From Novosphingobium rosa NBRC 15208 (GTDB taxonomy: Bacteria > Pseudomonadota > Alphaproteobacteria > Sphingomonadales > Sphingomonadaceae): a stretch of DNA of 63,112 bases. The notes below the pieces were generated by a model. The model did not search any database and had not been told where the DNA came from. It was given only the letters and a program-made list of their open reading frames with translations. Below, piece by piece: positions 24,090-32,592 of the stretch (position 1 is its first letter; each line of letters starts with the position of its first letter). The stretch spans positions 1-63,112 of the forward strand of contig NZ_BCZE01000052.1 of the NCBI RefSeq assembly GCF_001598555.1, written 5' to 3'. Made by a program: the position numbers and the translations under genes.

Positions 24090-25526
24090 ATGTCTGGAGC
24101 CACGATCAAGATGAACGCACCTGTCGCACGTCTGGGAGGTTCGCTGCGCAAGCGGGCGAAGGCGCGTGCCCGCGCCGCCCGCATGCCCTTGATGCCATCG
24201 CTCCAGCGCCGCCGCCTGCAATGCTACGGCCTGCTGATGGTGGCCGATATGGCCGCGCTCTTCGTGGGCTTCGCGCTCACCGGCTTTGCCTATAACGCGC
24301 GCGCCGGGCTGATCGAATCGCTGATGCTGGCCCAGCTGGTGCTGCCCGTCTTCCTGACCGTGGCGCTCTACAACGACGGCTATTCGATCAAGTCGCTGCG
24401 CAGCACCGAAAGAAGCGTGACCTCCGCGCTGATGGCGCTGATGGTCTCGGCGGCGGTGGTGCTGTTCATCACCTTCTATGCGCGCAGCACGGCGGATTAT
24501 TCGCGAACCGGCTTTACGCTCGGCGTGCTGGCCAGCGTGCTGACTCTGGGCTGGGAGCGTCTGCAGATGCGCCGCGTGGTGCGCTGGCGCTGCGGCTCCT
24601 CGGTCATCAACGAGCTGGTGATCGACGACGATGGCCCCGCCATAAGCGTGCCCGGCGCCTATCACGTCTCCGCCCGCAGCTTCAACCTCGAGCCCTCGCT
24701 GAGCGACCCCGCCGCGCTGGACCGCATCGGTCTGGTGATGCGCAACGCCGACCGCGTGATCGTCAGCGCCCCGGCCGAGCGCCGCGTGGAATGGAGCATC
24801 ATCCTGAAAGGCGCCAATGTCGCGGGCGAGGTCATCGATGACAGCGTGATGCGTCTGGGCGCCAATGGCGCGCGCATCGCCGCCGGTCATGGGGTGTTGC
24901 AGGTCTCGGTGGGCCCGCTGGGGCTGCGCAGCCGCATCACGAAGCGCCTGCTGGACCTTTCCATCGCCGGTGCGGCTGTGCTGGCGCTTTCGCCCCTGCT
25001 GCTGGCCGTGGCGCTGGCGATCAAGCTGGAGGACGGCGGCCCGGTCTTCTTCTTCCAGCGCCGTGTGGGGCGCGGCAACCGCTTCTTCCCGATCATGAAG
25101 TTCCGCTCGATGACGGAGAACAAGGTCGGCAAGGATGGCGGGCAGTCGGCCTCCAAGGATGACAAGCGCATCACCCGCATCGGCAAGCTGATCCGCTCGA
25201 CCTCGATCGACGAGCTGCCCCAGCTGTTCAACGTGCTGCGCGGGGACATGAGCCTTGTCGGCCCGCGTCCCCACGCCACCGGCTCGCTGGCGGGCGACAA
25301 GCTGTTCTGGGAAGTGGACGTGCGCTACTGGCAGCGCCATGCGCTGAAGCCGGGCCTGACCGGGCTGGCGCAGATCCGCGGCCTGCGCGGGGCGACGGAC
25401 CGGGAAGAAGATCTCTCCGGCCGGTTGAACGCCGACCTTGAGTATCTGGCGGGCTGGTCGCTGTGGCGCGATATGTGGATCATCGTGGCGACCTTCCGGG
25501 TGTTGGTGCACGATAAGGCTTATTGA
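24090..25526 (+). CDS. Polyprenyl-phosphate sugar-1-phosphate transferase (exopolysaccharide priming)
   Basis: A 478-residue inner-membrane enzyme that starts a polysaccharide repeat unit by moving a sugar phosphate to undecaprenyl phosphate. The N-terminal half has about four hydrophobic helices (about 48-165) and a degenerate nucleotide-binding-like domain. The C-terminal bacterial sugar transferase domain (about 310-478) shows KRLLDLSIAGAAVL, QRRVGRGNRFFPIMKFRSM, DELPQLFNVLRGDMSLVGPRP and LKPGLTGLAQIRG, with the conserved Arg/Asp/Glu set. The ATG at 24090 has GGCAGGAG 6 bp upstream; in-frame codons run back to 23994. No Wzx, Wzy or chain-length gene adjoins it, so it is an orphan priming enzyme. 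Confidence 0.92.
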   Translation: MSGATIKMNAPVARLGGSLRKRAKARARAARMPLMPSLQRRRLQCYGLLMVADMAALFVGFALTGFAYNARAGLIESLMLAQLVLPVFLTVALYNDGYSIKSLRSTERSVTSALMALMVSAAVVLFITFYARSTADYSRTGFTLGVLASVLTLGWERLQMRRVVRWRCGSSVINELVIDDDGPAISVPGAYHVSARSFNLEPSLSDPAALDRIGLVMRNADRVIVSAPAERRVEWSIILKGANVAGEVIDDSVMRLGANGARIAAGHGVLQVSVGPLGLRSRITKRLLDLSIAGAAVLALSPLLLAVALAIKLEDGGPVFFFQRRVGRGNRFFPIMKFRSMTENKVGKDGGQSASKDDKRITRIGKLIRSTSIDELPQLFNVLRGDMSLVGPRPHATGSLAGDKLFWEVDVRYWQRHALKPGLTGLAQIRGLRGATDREEDLSGRLNADLEYLAGWSLWRDMWIIVATFRVLVHDKAY

Positions 25527-25555
25527 GCTTTTTCCGGATTTAAGAAGAAGAGAAG

Positions 25556-25612
25556 ATGCGAGGGCCATCGCCCTCGCGCTCCCTTTCGTGTCTGCGTTGC
25601 GTTTTGACCTAT
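25556..25612. repeat. Composite repeat, copy 8 (type-B half)
   Basis: Half element starting 29 bp after the sugar transferase stop: hairpin GCGAGGGC / GCCCTCGC with loop CATC (25558-25577), then GCTCCCTTTCGTGTCTGCG. Core and type-A end are absent. The stem differs from other type-B copies by a paired change. Confidence 0.8.
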
Positions 25613-25806
25613 CGGTTGTGCGCGCATTGACAGGGGGGGCTGGGGTTTGGAGCGCCACGGCAGCGTATTTCTCTGGATCGGTTGCCTGCGGCGCTTCTGG
25701 ATGCGCGGGCTTCGCGTGATGGCTGCGGCTTATCAGCAACTCCAGAAGCGGCCATTCCGGATCCGACAACATTGCGGACATGGGCGAAGCGTTTTAACCT
25801 GTAGCT

Positions 25807-26202
25807 ATGCAACTAAAACACTTCGTTTTCGCCATTATCGGACTGGCCGTAGTTTCGACCGGCAGCATAGTTGGCTATCAGAACGGTTATCGGTGGGGGC
25901 TGCATAAAGGGCAAATAGAGGGCCTTCAAGCTGGCAGGGATCGTTTTGACCAAGAATGGAGCGGCAGCAAAGGTGATCCTTATTTTGCTACTCAGATCAA
26001 AGACGCCAAGGCTCGGTGGAATGCCAAAAATGGCGTTCCGTCAAATCGTGCAGATGGGGGGCGGGTGCCGATCCTCATGGCTTTCCCTGACCAAAACTGT
26101 ATTCAGTTGAAACTGGCTTCAGGCAGTGTCGGAGGCGAGCCTATTTACTGCTATAAAGGAAATTCCACGGACTTGATGAAAGAATATAGCGACGTGGAAT
26201 GA
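25807..26202 (+). CDS. Hypothetical protein with N-terminal anchor, atypical composition
   Basis: A 131-residue protein without recognised domain. One hydrophobic helix (about residues 6-25, FVFAIIGLAVVSTGSIVGY), then a polar domain with Cys98 (QNC) and Cys115 (YCYK), probably periplasmic with a possible disulfide. A GYRWGLHKGQIEGLQAGRDR stretch directly after the helix is Gly-spaced. Its DNA is clearly richer in A/T and in codons ending in A/T than the neighbours, and it lies between two half-repeat elements (25556 and 26290), which suggests later acquisition. No strong ribosome binding site is seen before the ATG at 25807. Confidence 0.65.
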   Translation: MQLKHFVFAIIGLAVVSTGSIVGYQNGYRWGLHKGQIEGLQAGRDRFDQEWSGSKGDPYFATQIKDAKARWNAKNGVPSNRADGGRVPILMAFPDQNCIQLKLASGSVGGEPIYCYKGNSTDLMKEYSDVE

Positions 26203-26289
26203 CGTCCGCTTCCCTCAACTTAACGGCCATACACCGCTGCGAAGCAGCTTTAACAACGCCACGCCGCGTCCTGACCTAAGGTTGATGCT

Positions 26290-26345
26290 TCAGCGCAACG
26301 CCGACAATAAAGGGATCGCAAAGGGCGATGGCCCTTTGCCCGCCG
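26290..26345. repeat. Composite repeat, copy 9 (variant stem, half element)
   Basis: Variant type-B' half: GCGCAACGCCGACAATAAAG, GGATC and a hairpin GCAAAGGGC / GCCCTTTGC (26318-26339), then CCGCCGGAGGCATCAAACC. The matching element at 60250-60320 has the same variant stem and the same CCTCCGGCGGGC flank in the opposite direction. It lies between convergent stops at 26202 and 26371. Confidence 0.75.
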
Positions 26346-26370
26346 GAGGCATCAAACCCCTTCCAAAAAA

Positions 26371-28062
26371 TCAAACCAAAGCCAACCGGTCCCCATCCGC
26401 ACGCTGGAAGCTGTCGACATCGGCGGCCTCCCACCAGCGGCGCAGTTGGGGGTCTTCGCTGCCCGCCACGAGTTCTCCGGGCCGGGCGAAGGCGTAGATT
26501 TCGTCCAGCTGGCGCATTTCGGCGACATTGATCCTCTGTCGCAGATGCGAGGGGCGCAGATCGGAAGGGCTGTTGAGCCCGCTCGCCACGATGATCTCGT
26601 GCAGGGCCCGTAACGTGGTGCCGTGGAAGCGTGCCACACGCTCGGCCTTTTCGGGCACCACCAGCCCGCGCTGGCGGGCTGCCGACTGCGTGGCGATCCC
26701 GGTCGGGCAATTGCCGGTGTGGCACTTCAGTGACTGGATGCAGCCGATCGAGAACATGAAGGCACGCGCGGCGTTGCACCAGTCGGCGCCCAGCGCGGCG
26801 TTCACCGCGATGGAGGCGCCGGAGGTGACCTTGCCGCTGGCCGCCAGCCTCACCTGTCCCTTCAATCCCGCGCCGACCAATGCGTTGCGGGCCAGTACCA
26901 GCCCCTCACGCAAGGGCATGCCCATCTTGTCGGAGAGTTCCTTGGGGGCGGCGCCGGTGCCACCCTCGGCGCCGTCGATCACCATGAAGTCCAGCGTGAT
27001 GCCGGTGGCCAGCATCGCCTTGGAAATGGCGAACAGCTCATGCGGCAGGCCGACGCACAGCTTGATCCCCACCGGCTTGCCGCCGGAGAGGTCACGCAGT
27101 TTCGCGGCGAATTCCACCAGTTCGCGCGGGGTGGAAAAGGCGCTGTGGCGGGGGGGCGAGACGCAATCCTCGCCCATGGGCACGCCGCGCGTGCTGGCGA
27201 TTTCGGGCGTCACCTTGGCGGCGGGCAGCACGCCGCCATGGCCGGGCTTGGCGCCTTGGGAAAGCTTCAGCTCGATCATCTTGACGGAGGGATGCGCCGC
27301 ATGGTCGGCGAACATCACCGGGTCGAAATGGCCGGATTTGTCGCGGCAGCCGAAATAGCCCGAGGCCACCTGCCAGCACACATCCCCGCCATGCTTCAAA
27401 TGATAGGGCGACATCGAACCTTCGCCCGTATCATGATAGCAGCCCGCCAGCTTGGCCCCGAGATTCAAAGCCTCAATGGCATGGGCGCCAAGGGCCCCGA
27501 AGCTCATCGCCGAAACATTCAGGCGCGAGGCGGAATAGGGCACTTTGCACTGATCGGAGCCCACCATCACCCGCATATCGGGATTGGCATCGGGGTTGGG
27601 GGCCATGGAGTGGGCCAGCCATTCGTACTCGTCGGAATAAACGTCCAGCTGGGTGCCGAAGGGGTGGGCGTCCGCCGTGCCATGGGCGCGGGCATAGACC
27701 AGATCGCGCTCCTCATGGGTGAAGGGGCGGCCATCGAGGTCACCCTCGACCAGATAGGCGCGCGAGAAGGGGCGCAGCGATTCAAACAGCCAGCGGAAGC
27801 GCGCCGCGCCGGGATAGTTGCGCCGCAGGCTGTGCGAGCGCTGGGTCAGATCCGCCAGCGCCAGAGCCAGCATCGGCAGGCCCGCCACCAGCAACCACAG
27901 CCAGTCGTTCGATCCCGAAACGATCTTGCCGGTTACGCCGCCAGCGCACAGCACAGCCCCGGCCCATAGCACGACATTGCGCCGCCATGGCTCATCACGA
28001 AACAGCGCCATGGCGAGCGGAATCGGGGCACGGCCTGGGGTTGGCGTGGCGGCATCGGTCAT
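26371..28062 (-). CDS. FMN-binding glutamate synthase family protein
   Basis: A 563-residue protein resembling the FMN/synthase domain of glutamate synthase (GltB) without the glutaminase domain. Two N-terminal hydrophobic helices (about 30-72, VVLWAGAVLCAGG and WLLVAGLPMLALALA) predict membrane attachment. The synthase domain starts near residue 145 and includes NVSAMSFGALG, GEGSMSPYHL, PGHGGVLPAAKV, VIDGAEGGTGAAP (FMN phosphate loop) and the [3Fe-4S]-type Cys motif CIQSLKCHTGNCPTG. The ATG at 28062 has GGAG 6 bp upstream; a GTG at 28074 is in frame. Whether it makes glutamate or acts on another substrate is unknown; no small subunit (gltD) is nearby. Confidence 0.87.
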   Translation of the reverse strand: MTDAATPTPGRAPIPLAMALFRDEPWRRNVVLWAGAVLCAGGVTGKIVSGSNDWLWLLVAGLPMLALALADLTQRSHSLRRNYPGAARFRWLFESLRPFSRAYLVEGDLDGRPFTHEERDLVYARAHGTADAHPFGTQLDVYSDEYEWLAHSMAPNPDANPDMRVMVGSDQCKVPYSASRLNVSAMSFGALGAHAIEALNLGAKLAGCYHDTGEGSMSPYHLKHGGDVCWQVASGYFGCRDKSGHFDPVMFADHAAHPSVKMIELKLSQGAKPGHGGVLPAAKVTPEIASTRGVPMGEDCVSPPRHSAFSTPRELVEFAAKLRDLSGGKPVGIKLCVGLPHELFAISKAMLATGITLDFMVIDGAEGGTGAAPKELSDKMGMPLREGLVLARNALVGAGLKGQVRLAASGKVTSGASIAVNAALGADWCNAARAFMFSIGCIQSLKCHTGNCPTGIATQSAARQRGLVVPEKAERVARFHGTTLRALHEIIVASGLNSPSDLRPSHLRQRINVAEMRQLDEIYAFARPGELVAGSEDPQLRRWWEAADVDSFQRADGDRLALV

Positions 28063-28145
28063 CGCAGTCTCCACCCCCGGCGGGTTTGGAGCGGGTCGCC
28101 GGGTTTAGGCGGTTAGGTCGCGCTTGTGCCGTGCCATGTAAAGCA

Positions 28146-28186
28146 AAATTGGCCCCCTCTCCGACCATGGGATGGGGAGGGGAACA
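28146..28186 (-). terminator. Probable terminator of the porin gene
   Basis: On the minus strand CCCCTCCCC pairs imperfectly with GGAGAGGGG and is followed by CCAATTTTGC, 13 bp after the porin stop. Confidence 0.5.
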
Positions 28187-28198
28187 AAGGTCCAGAGA

Positions 28199-29557
28199 TC
28201 AGAATCCGACATGCAGCCGCGCGCCCAGCACATTGGCGGGGCCACGGTCGCGGTTGTAGCCGGGATTGGCGATATGCTGGAAATCGATCGTCGCGCTGGC
28301 CCAGCTGACGGGGCGATAGGTGTAATAAGCTTCCAGAATGCGCTCGTCGCCGGGGTGAGGCAGGGCGCCATCGCCCACCAGCACGCCGATGCCGCCCGCC
28401 GCCAGATAACGCTGGAAATCACGCGAGATGCCGTTGTTCACAAAGGCCAGCGCGACATTGTCCTGCGCGCGGCCCCAGCCCTTGCCCTTCAGCGAACCAC
28501 CCACGGCGATTGTGCGATCGATATCGGTGAAATCATAGGTCTCGATGGCGCCATTGGTGGTGCCTGCGCGCAGAAAGACGCCCAGATTGGCGGTGAGGCT
28601 CTGCTCGGCATTCATCGAGACGCCTGCGCGGTTCTGCATGCGCCGCACCGGGGCCAGATCGACATCGCCGCCGGTGGCGCGGGCCAGCGCCACGGCATCG
28701 TTGTACCGCGCGAACATGCCCCGGTTGCGGAAGCCCGTCACGCGGATCACGCCGGGCTGGCCCAGCAGCGTGTGGCGATGCTCGATCTCGGCCACGATCT
28801 CGTTCTGGCGCAGGTTGGTGCCCAGCTCTTCGCCATTGGGAATCTTCGAGAGGGTGAAGAGACCGCCACGCAGCGTCCAGTCGCCCTGATACCACTCGAC
28901 AGCCGCGCCATAGGTGTAGCCCCAGGCGTTGGCGGCGTAATCGAAGCTGCCGGTGTCCACCACCGACCAGTTGAGGAAATCGCCGCGCGGATCATGGGCG
29001 TAGCTGTTGGTGTCGAACACATCGCCCACGCCGATCTTGCCCGCCGTGATGACGATGCGATTCTGCGTGGTGGTGGTGCGCAGCTGGTTGGCGGCGGCAT
29101 CCAGCGTCAACGCCTTGCCGCCGAGCGCGATGGTCTGGCGCAGGAACAGGCGCTGCAGCTTGAAGTAAGGGTTGCTCTTGCCGACCTTATAGGCCTCGGC
29201 GCTGGGGAAGCCGCCCGCGCCCAGCGTGTTGGAGAGGCCGAAACCCTGATCGATCTCCGGGTTCACCCAGAGTTCCGCGCCCTTCCATGGGCGCACGCCC
29301 AGATAGAGCGTGGCGTCCACGGTTTCCTCGGTGTCGTGCGGGTGCAGGCTGTTGTCGCCGGTGTAGGGCGAGGCAAAGCCCTTCACGCCCTGCACCACCA
29401 GAGTCGACTGGGCATGCACGGCATAGGTCTGATCGGGCTTGGCGTCAGCTGACTGGTCCGAAGCGGCGGCATCGGCCGTTTGAGCAGCGGCAAAAGGCAC
29501 CGGCAGCGCGCCCAGAAGGCCGAGCGAAACAAGAGGACGCAGGATCGAAAAGGCCAT
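28199..29557 (-). CDS. OprB-like carbohydrate porin
   Basis: A 452-residue outer-membrane protein. The signal peptide is cleaved after PFAAAQ (about residue 25). The mature chain alternates polar and aromatic residues and ends LGARLHVGF with terminal Phe, as BAM substrates require. OprB features include RLFLRQTIALGG, GKIGVGDVFDTNSYAHDPRGDFLNW, FLRAGTTNGAIETYDFTDID, and YLAAGGIGVLVGDG ... EAYYTYRPVSWASATIDFQHIANPGYNRDRGPANVLG, typical of the family's last strands. The ATG at 29557 follows GGGGGAG by 7 bp; the long upstream extension has no signal peptide. Likely role is diffusion of sugars; substrate unknown. Confidence 0.87.
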   Translation of the reverse strand: MAFSILRPLVSLGLLGALPVPFAAAQTADAAASDQSADAKPDQTYAVHAQSTLVVQGVKGFASPYTGDNSLHPHDTEETVDATLYLGVRPWKGAELWVNPEIDQGFGLSNTLGAGGFPSAEAYKVGKSNPYFKLQRLFLRQTIALGGKALTLDAAANQLRTTTTQNRIVITAGKIGVGDVFDTNSYAHDPRGDFLNWSVVDTGSFDYAANAWGYTYGAAVEWYQGDWTLRGGLFTLSKIPNGEELGTNLRQNEIVAEIEHRHTLLGQPGVIRVTGFRNRGMFARYNDAVALARATGGDVDLAPVRRMQNRAGVSMNAEQSLTANLGVFLRAGTTNGAIETYDFTDIDRTIAVGGSLKGKGWGRAQDNVALAFVNNGISRDFQRYLAAGGIGVLVGDGALPHPGDERILEAYYTYRPVSWASATIDFQHIANPGYNRDRGPANVLGARLHVGF

Positions 29558-29827
29558 GGAAATCTCCCCCAGCGGCGCTTGGCATGAAAATATGACAGTT
29601 CCGACAGCAGCCTCACCGTGGATTTGCAGGGAAGCAGCGTAAGGGCCCATCTGATCGGCGTCGCCATATACCCTAGGGGAGTATAGTATCAACTCTCTTG
29701 TCGGCTCTTTCGTCGCGGCAAGGCGGATGCCGCCGGCGAGCCGGAGTCTGGCTCCGTTCCGGTGGCATCACCATGCGGCGCAGGCGCGGCGCCTGCTCTA
29801 TGCTGCGCGCGGAAAGGGGCGGCATGT

Positions 29828-31429
29828 ATGGTGATGGCGATCTTCTGGCTGCTGTGGGGCATCGCGGCGGTGGGCTCCCTGCGCTGGATCATCTATCTGT
29901 TCTTCGCCGGCATCGCCTTTGGCGCCACCAACACGCTGCCCGGCGGGGTGAATCTGCTGCCCGCCACGGCCTGCGTGCCGTTGCTGGTGTGGCGCGTGCT
30001 GCGGGCGGGGGATCGGTTGGGGGGCCAGCCGGGGCAGGTGGTGGACGCCATGCTCAACTGGCGGGTGCTGGGCCTGCTGACGGCCTACAGCCTGATCGCG
30101 CTGGTGGTGACCTGCACCGCGCCGCGCCTGTTTGCGGGCGTGCCCATTGTGGAGCTGAACACGCTGCGTCCCGGGCGGCTGCATTTTGGCCCCACCAACA
30201 TCACCCAGATCTGCTACATGCTCGGCAGCTATGGCATCACTTTGGCCACCTGCGTCATGGTGCAGAGCCGCGAAGGCCGCCGCCTGCTGGCCGAGGGGCT
30301 GCAGGTCGGCGCGCTGGCGCTGATCGTCACCGGCACGGCGGACGCCACGGTGGGCAGCGCGCCGCTCTCCGTGTTCAAGACGGCGAAATACGGCCTGATC
30401 CTCGATGCTTCCTTCGACGATATCGGCATGCGCCGCGTGGTCGGCGTTTTCAGCGAGGCTTCGGCCTATGGCGCGGCGACTCTCGCGCTCGCCGCCTGCC
30501 TGATCTTTATCCGCCCCGCGCGCGAGTTCGGCGGTCTGCTGGCCATGCTGGATATCGTGCTGGGGCTGGGGCTGGAGTTGATGACCTATCTCTCCACCTC
30601 CAGCGGCGCGGTGGCGGGGCTGGGGCTGATGGTGGCGGCGCAGCTGTGGTTCATGCTCTCCTCCTCCATCGCCAGCGCCGACCGGGGCGAGCGCGGGCAG
30701 GCCCAGATCGAGGTGCTGGCCGCGCTGGTGGTGATGGCGGCGGTGGCGGCCTATCTGATCATGGCGCCTGATATTCTGGGCAAGCTCTATGATGTGATCG
30801 ACCGGCTGGTGCTCAAGAAGGGGGAGAGCGCCTCCTACATCGAGCGCAGCGGCTGGACGCGCGACACCTTCCGCGCCGTGATGCTGACATGGGGCTATGG
30901 GATCGGCGCCGGGGCTTCGCGCGCGTCGAACTGGGGGGTGGCGGTGCTGGCGGCATCGGGCGCGGTGGGGGCGGCAATGATGGGCGGTTTCTTTATGCGC
31001 TGCATGCTGGCGCGGCTTCCCGTTGCCGGGTCGGGCGTGCCATTGGCGACGATGGGGCGGGGCGGGCGCTACGCGCTGGCGGTGGCGATGATCCCGGCGA
31101 TGGGATCGGCCACCACCGCCGATTATGGCGCGGTGATCGCGGTGATTCTGGCGGTGGCCGCCGCCGCGCCGCTGGCGGCGGAAGAGGGCGATGAACTGCC
31201 CCGGTTTCCGCATCCCCGCATGGGGCCTGCGGGGGCGCCTGCCGGACCGGGGCGATGGCGTTCTGCCCCGGTCTTTTTGAATGGGGCGGTGCTTCCGGCG
31301 CCTGACTTTGCGGCTTCATCCTCTCAACCGGCGCTGCCCCTGCCCGCCGGGGCCGAGCCTGCTGTCATGCAGGAGATCATCGCTCCTGAACAGGCAGCCT
31401 CGGTCGATCAGCCCTTGCGCTTGTCCTGA
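29828..31429 (+). CDS. O-antigen ligase/polymerase-like membrane protein
   Basis: A 533-residue polytopic inner-membrane protein with about ten hydrophobic segments and a large periplasmic loop (about 270-340), the layout of WaaL/Wzy-type enzymes that join or polymerise lipid-linked glycans. Suggestive parts are FSEASAYGAATLALAACL and SGAVAGLGLMVAAQLWF, and SYIERSGWTRDTFRAVMLTWGYGIGAGASRASNWG near residue 340-375. The C-terminal 90 residues are Pro/Ala-rich and cytoplasmic or disordered. The ATG at 29828 follows GGAAAGGGGCGG. It is convergent with and overlaps the GH16 gene by 22 bp, a pairing suited to polysaccharide synthesis and trimming. Confidence 0.7.
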   Translation: MVMAIFWLLWGIAAVGSLRWIIYLFFAGIAFGATNTLPGGVNLLPATACVPLLVWRVLRAGDRLGGQPGQVVDAMLNWRVLGLLTAYSLIALVVTCTAPRLFAGVPIVELNTLRPGRLHFGPTNITQICYMLGSYGITLATCVMVQSREGRRLLAEGLQVGALALIVTGTADATVGSAPLSVFKTAKYGLILDASFDDIGMRRVVGVFSEASAYGAATLALAACLIFIRPAREFGGLLAMLDIVLGLGLELMTYLSTSSGAVAGLGLMVAAQLWFMLSSSIASADRGERGQAQIEVLAALVVMAAVAAYLIMAPDILGKLYDVIDRLVLKKGESASYIERSGWTRDTFRAVMLTWGYGIGAGASRASNWGVAVLAASGAVGAAMMGGFFMRCMLARLPVAGSGVPLATMGRGGRYALAVAMIPAMGSATTADYGAVIAVILAVAAAAPLAAEEGDELPRFPHPRMGPAGAPAGPGRWRSAPVFLNGAVLPAPDFAASSSQPALPLPAGAEPAVMQEIIAPEQAASVDQPLRLS

Positions 31430-32244
31430 CAGCCGCCGCTCCCGCCTGCGCCTGCTCGCAATGCATAGACATGGACATAGCTCACCCGCAGCAAGGAAGG
31501 GTCAGGCGTATGATCGATTGGATAGCCTGATCCCAGCGCCAGATTGACCAGCGGGAACATCGGCCTTGTCAATTCGGGGGGCGTGGGTTGCTGCCAGACG
31601 GGCCGACGATCGAGGTAATAGGTGACCGTCTCGGGCAAAACAGCGATGCCATAGGTGTGAAAGCCTTGCTCCAGCGCCCCCTCCGGCACCGGAATCGCCT
31701 TGTTGCCTCCCATCGGCTTGTTGCCATGCCAGACCAGCAGCCCCGTCTGAAACGCCTTGGGGTTGTGTCCGTAATATTCGATGGCATCCAGCTCCACCGA
31801 AGCCGTGCCGTCATCGACCTTATGCAGCGTCTGCAACCAGAAGGCGGGCCATGTGCCCGGCCCCTTCGGCAACTGCATCCGCGCCTCAAAATAGCCATAG
31901 CGCACGCCATGCCCGCGCCCCTGAGCATCCCCCGCCGCGATCAGCCCTGAGTGCCAACGCCCATCCTTGCCTTTGCGCGCCGTGATCTTCAACTCGCCCT
32001 TATCGACGGAGAACGGTCCCTCTGGCCCGGGATCGCTGAAAGCGGCATCGCCGAAGTCGCCGTTCCATGGCGTATGCGCGATCCAGTCGGCTTGCTCCAG
32101 ACTGCGCGGGGCGATGCGGAGGTTCCGGAAATCCTCCATGAAGAAGGGGCAGAACTGCGAGAGGTCCAGCGCCCGAATGTCGGCAGCGGGCGCCGGGGCG
32201 ATGAGTGCGGAGCCCGCCAGTGCGATTCCCAATGCGCGGATCAT
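31408..32244 (-). CDS. Glycoside hydrolase family 16 endoglycanase
   Basis: A 278-residue exported beta-glycanase. The signal peptide ends near APAPA (about residue 20). The GH16 catalytic signature is ELDAIE: Glu151 nucleophile, Asp153, Glu156 acid/base, in the strand VELDAIEYYG. Supporting motifs are RYGYFEARMQLPKGPGTWPAFWL before it and FHTYGIAVLPETVTYYLDRRPVW after it. Cys residues at about 32 and near the C-terminus could pair. Substrates in the family include laminarin, lichenan and succinoglycan-type exopolysaccharides; the adjacent O-antigen-ligase-like gene favours a role in polysaccharide length control. Confidence 0.88.
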   Translation of the reverse strand: MIRALGIALAGSALIAPAPAADIRALDLSQFCPFFMEDFRNLRIAPRSLEQADWIAHTPWNGDFGDAAFSDPGPEGPFSVDKGELKITARKGKDGRWHSGLIAAGDAQGRGHGVRYGYFEARMQLPKGPGTWPAFWLQTLHKVDDGTASVELDAIEYYGHNPKAFQTGLLVWHGNKPMGGNKAIPVPEGALEQGFHTYGIAVLPETVTYYLDRRPVWQQPTPPELTRPMFPLVNLALGSGYPIDHTPDPSLLRVSYVHVYALRAGAGGSGGCQDKRKG

Positions 32245-32334
32245 GATCGCCTTACCTCCGTCGCGATCATAGGACAGAGAAGAAGGGGAGGGTGAGGATC
32301 TGGGTCGGTTTTGGAGGAAGTCAGGAAGAGGAAA

Positions 32335-32573
32335 AAGCGAGGGGGTTACCCCCTCGCGCTCCCGGAACGTCTTCCGACGAGAGGGCAGGAGTGCCGAATT
32401 GTAGCGCCCAGCCTCTCCACCTGCGCAAGGGATAGCGCCGCAGGCAGGCTCCCTATGATCCCAAAGCCGCGCCGGGCGTTTTCAAGCCTGCGGCGCTGCA
32501 AGCTTAGCCCTATGGTCGAACCCGAAGCGCAAGGTAGACACTCAAGGGAGCGCGAGGGTTATGACCCTCGTAT
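32335..32573. repeat. Composite palindromic repeat, copy 10 (complete)
   Basis: Complete A...B' element: type-A hairpin 32337-32357, GGAACGTCTTCCGACGAGAG, CCTCTCCACCTGCGC, core GCGCCGCAGGC / GCCTGCGGCGC, type-B' hairpin 32552-32571 with one decayed end base. It occupies most of the 348 bp between the GH16 start and the lrp stop and ends 19 bp from that stop. Confidence 0.9.
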
Positions 32574-32592
32574 TTCTCCTTTTTCATCCCCT

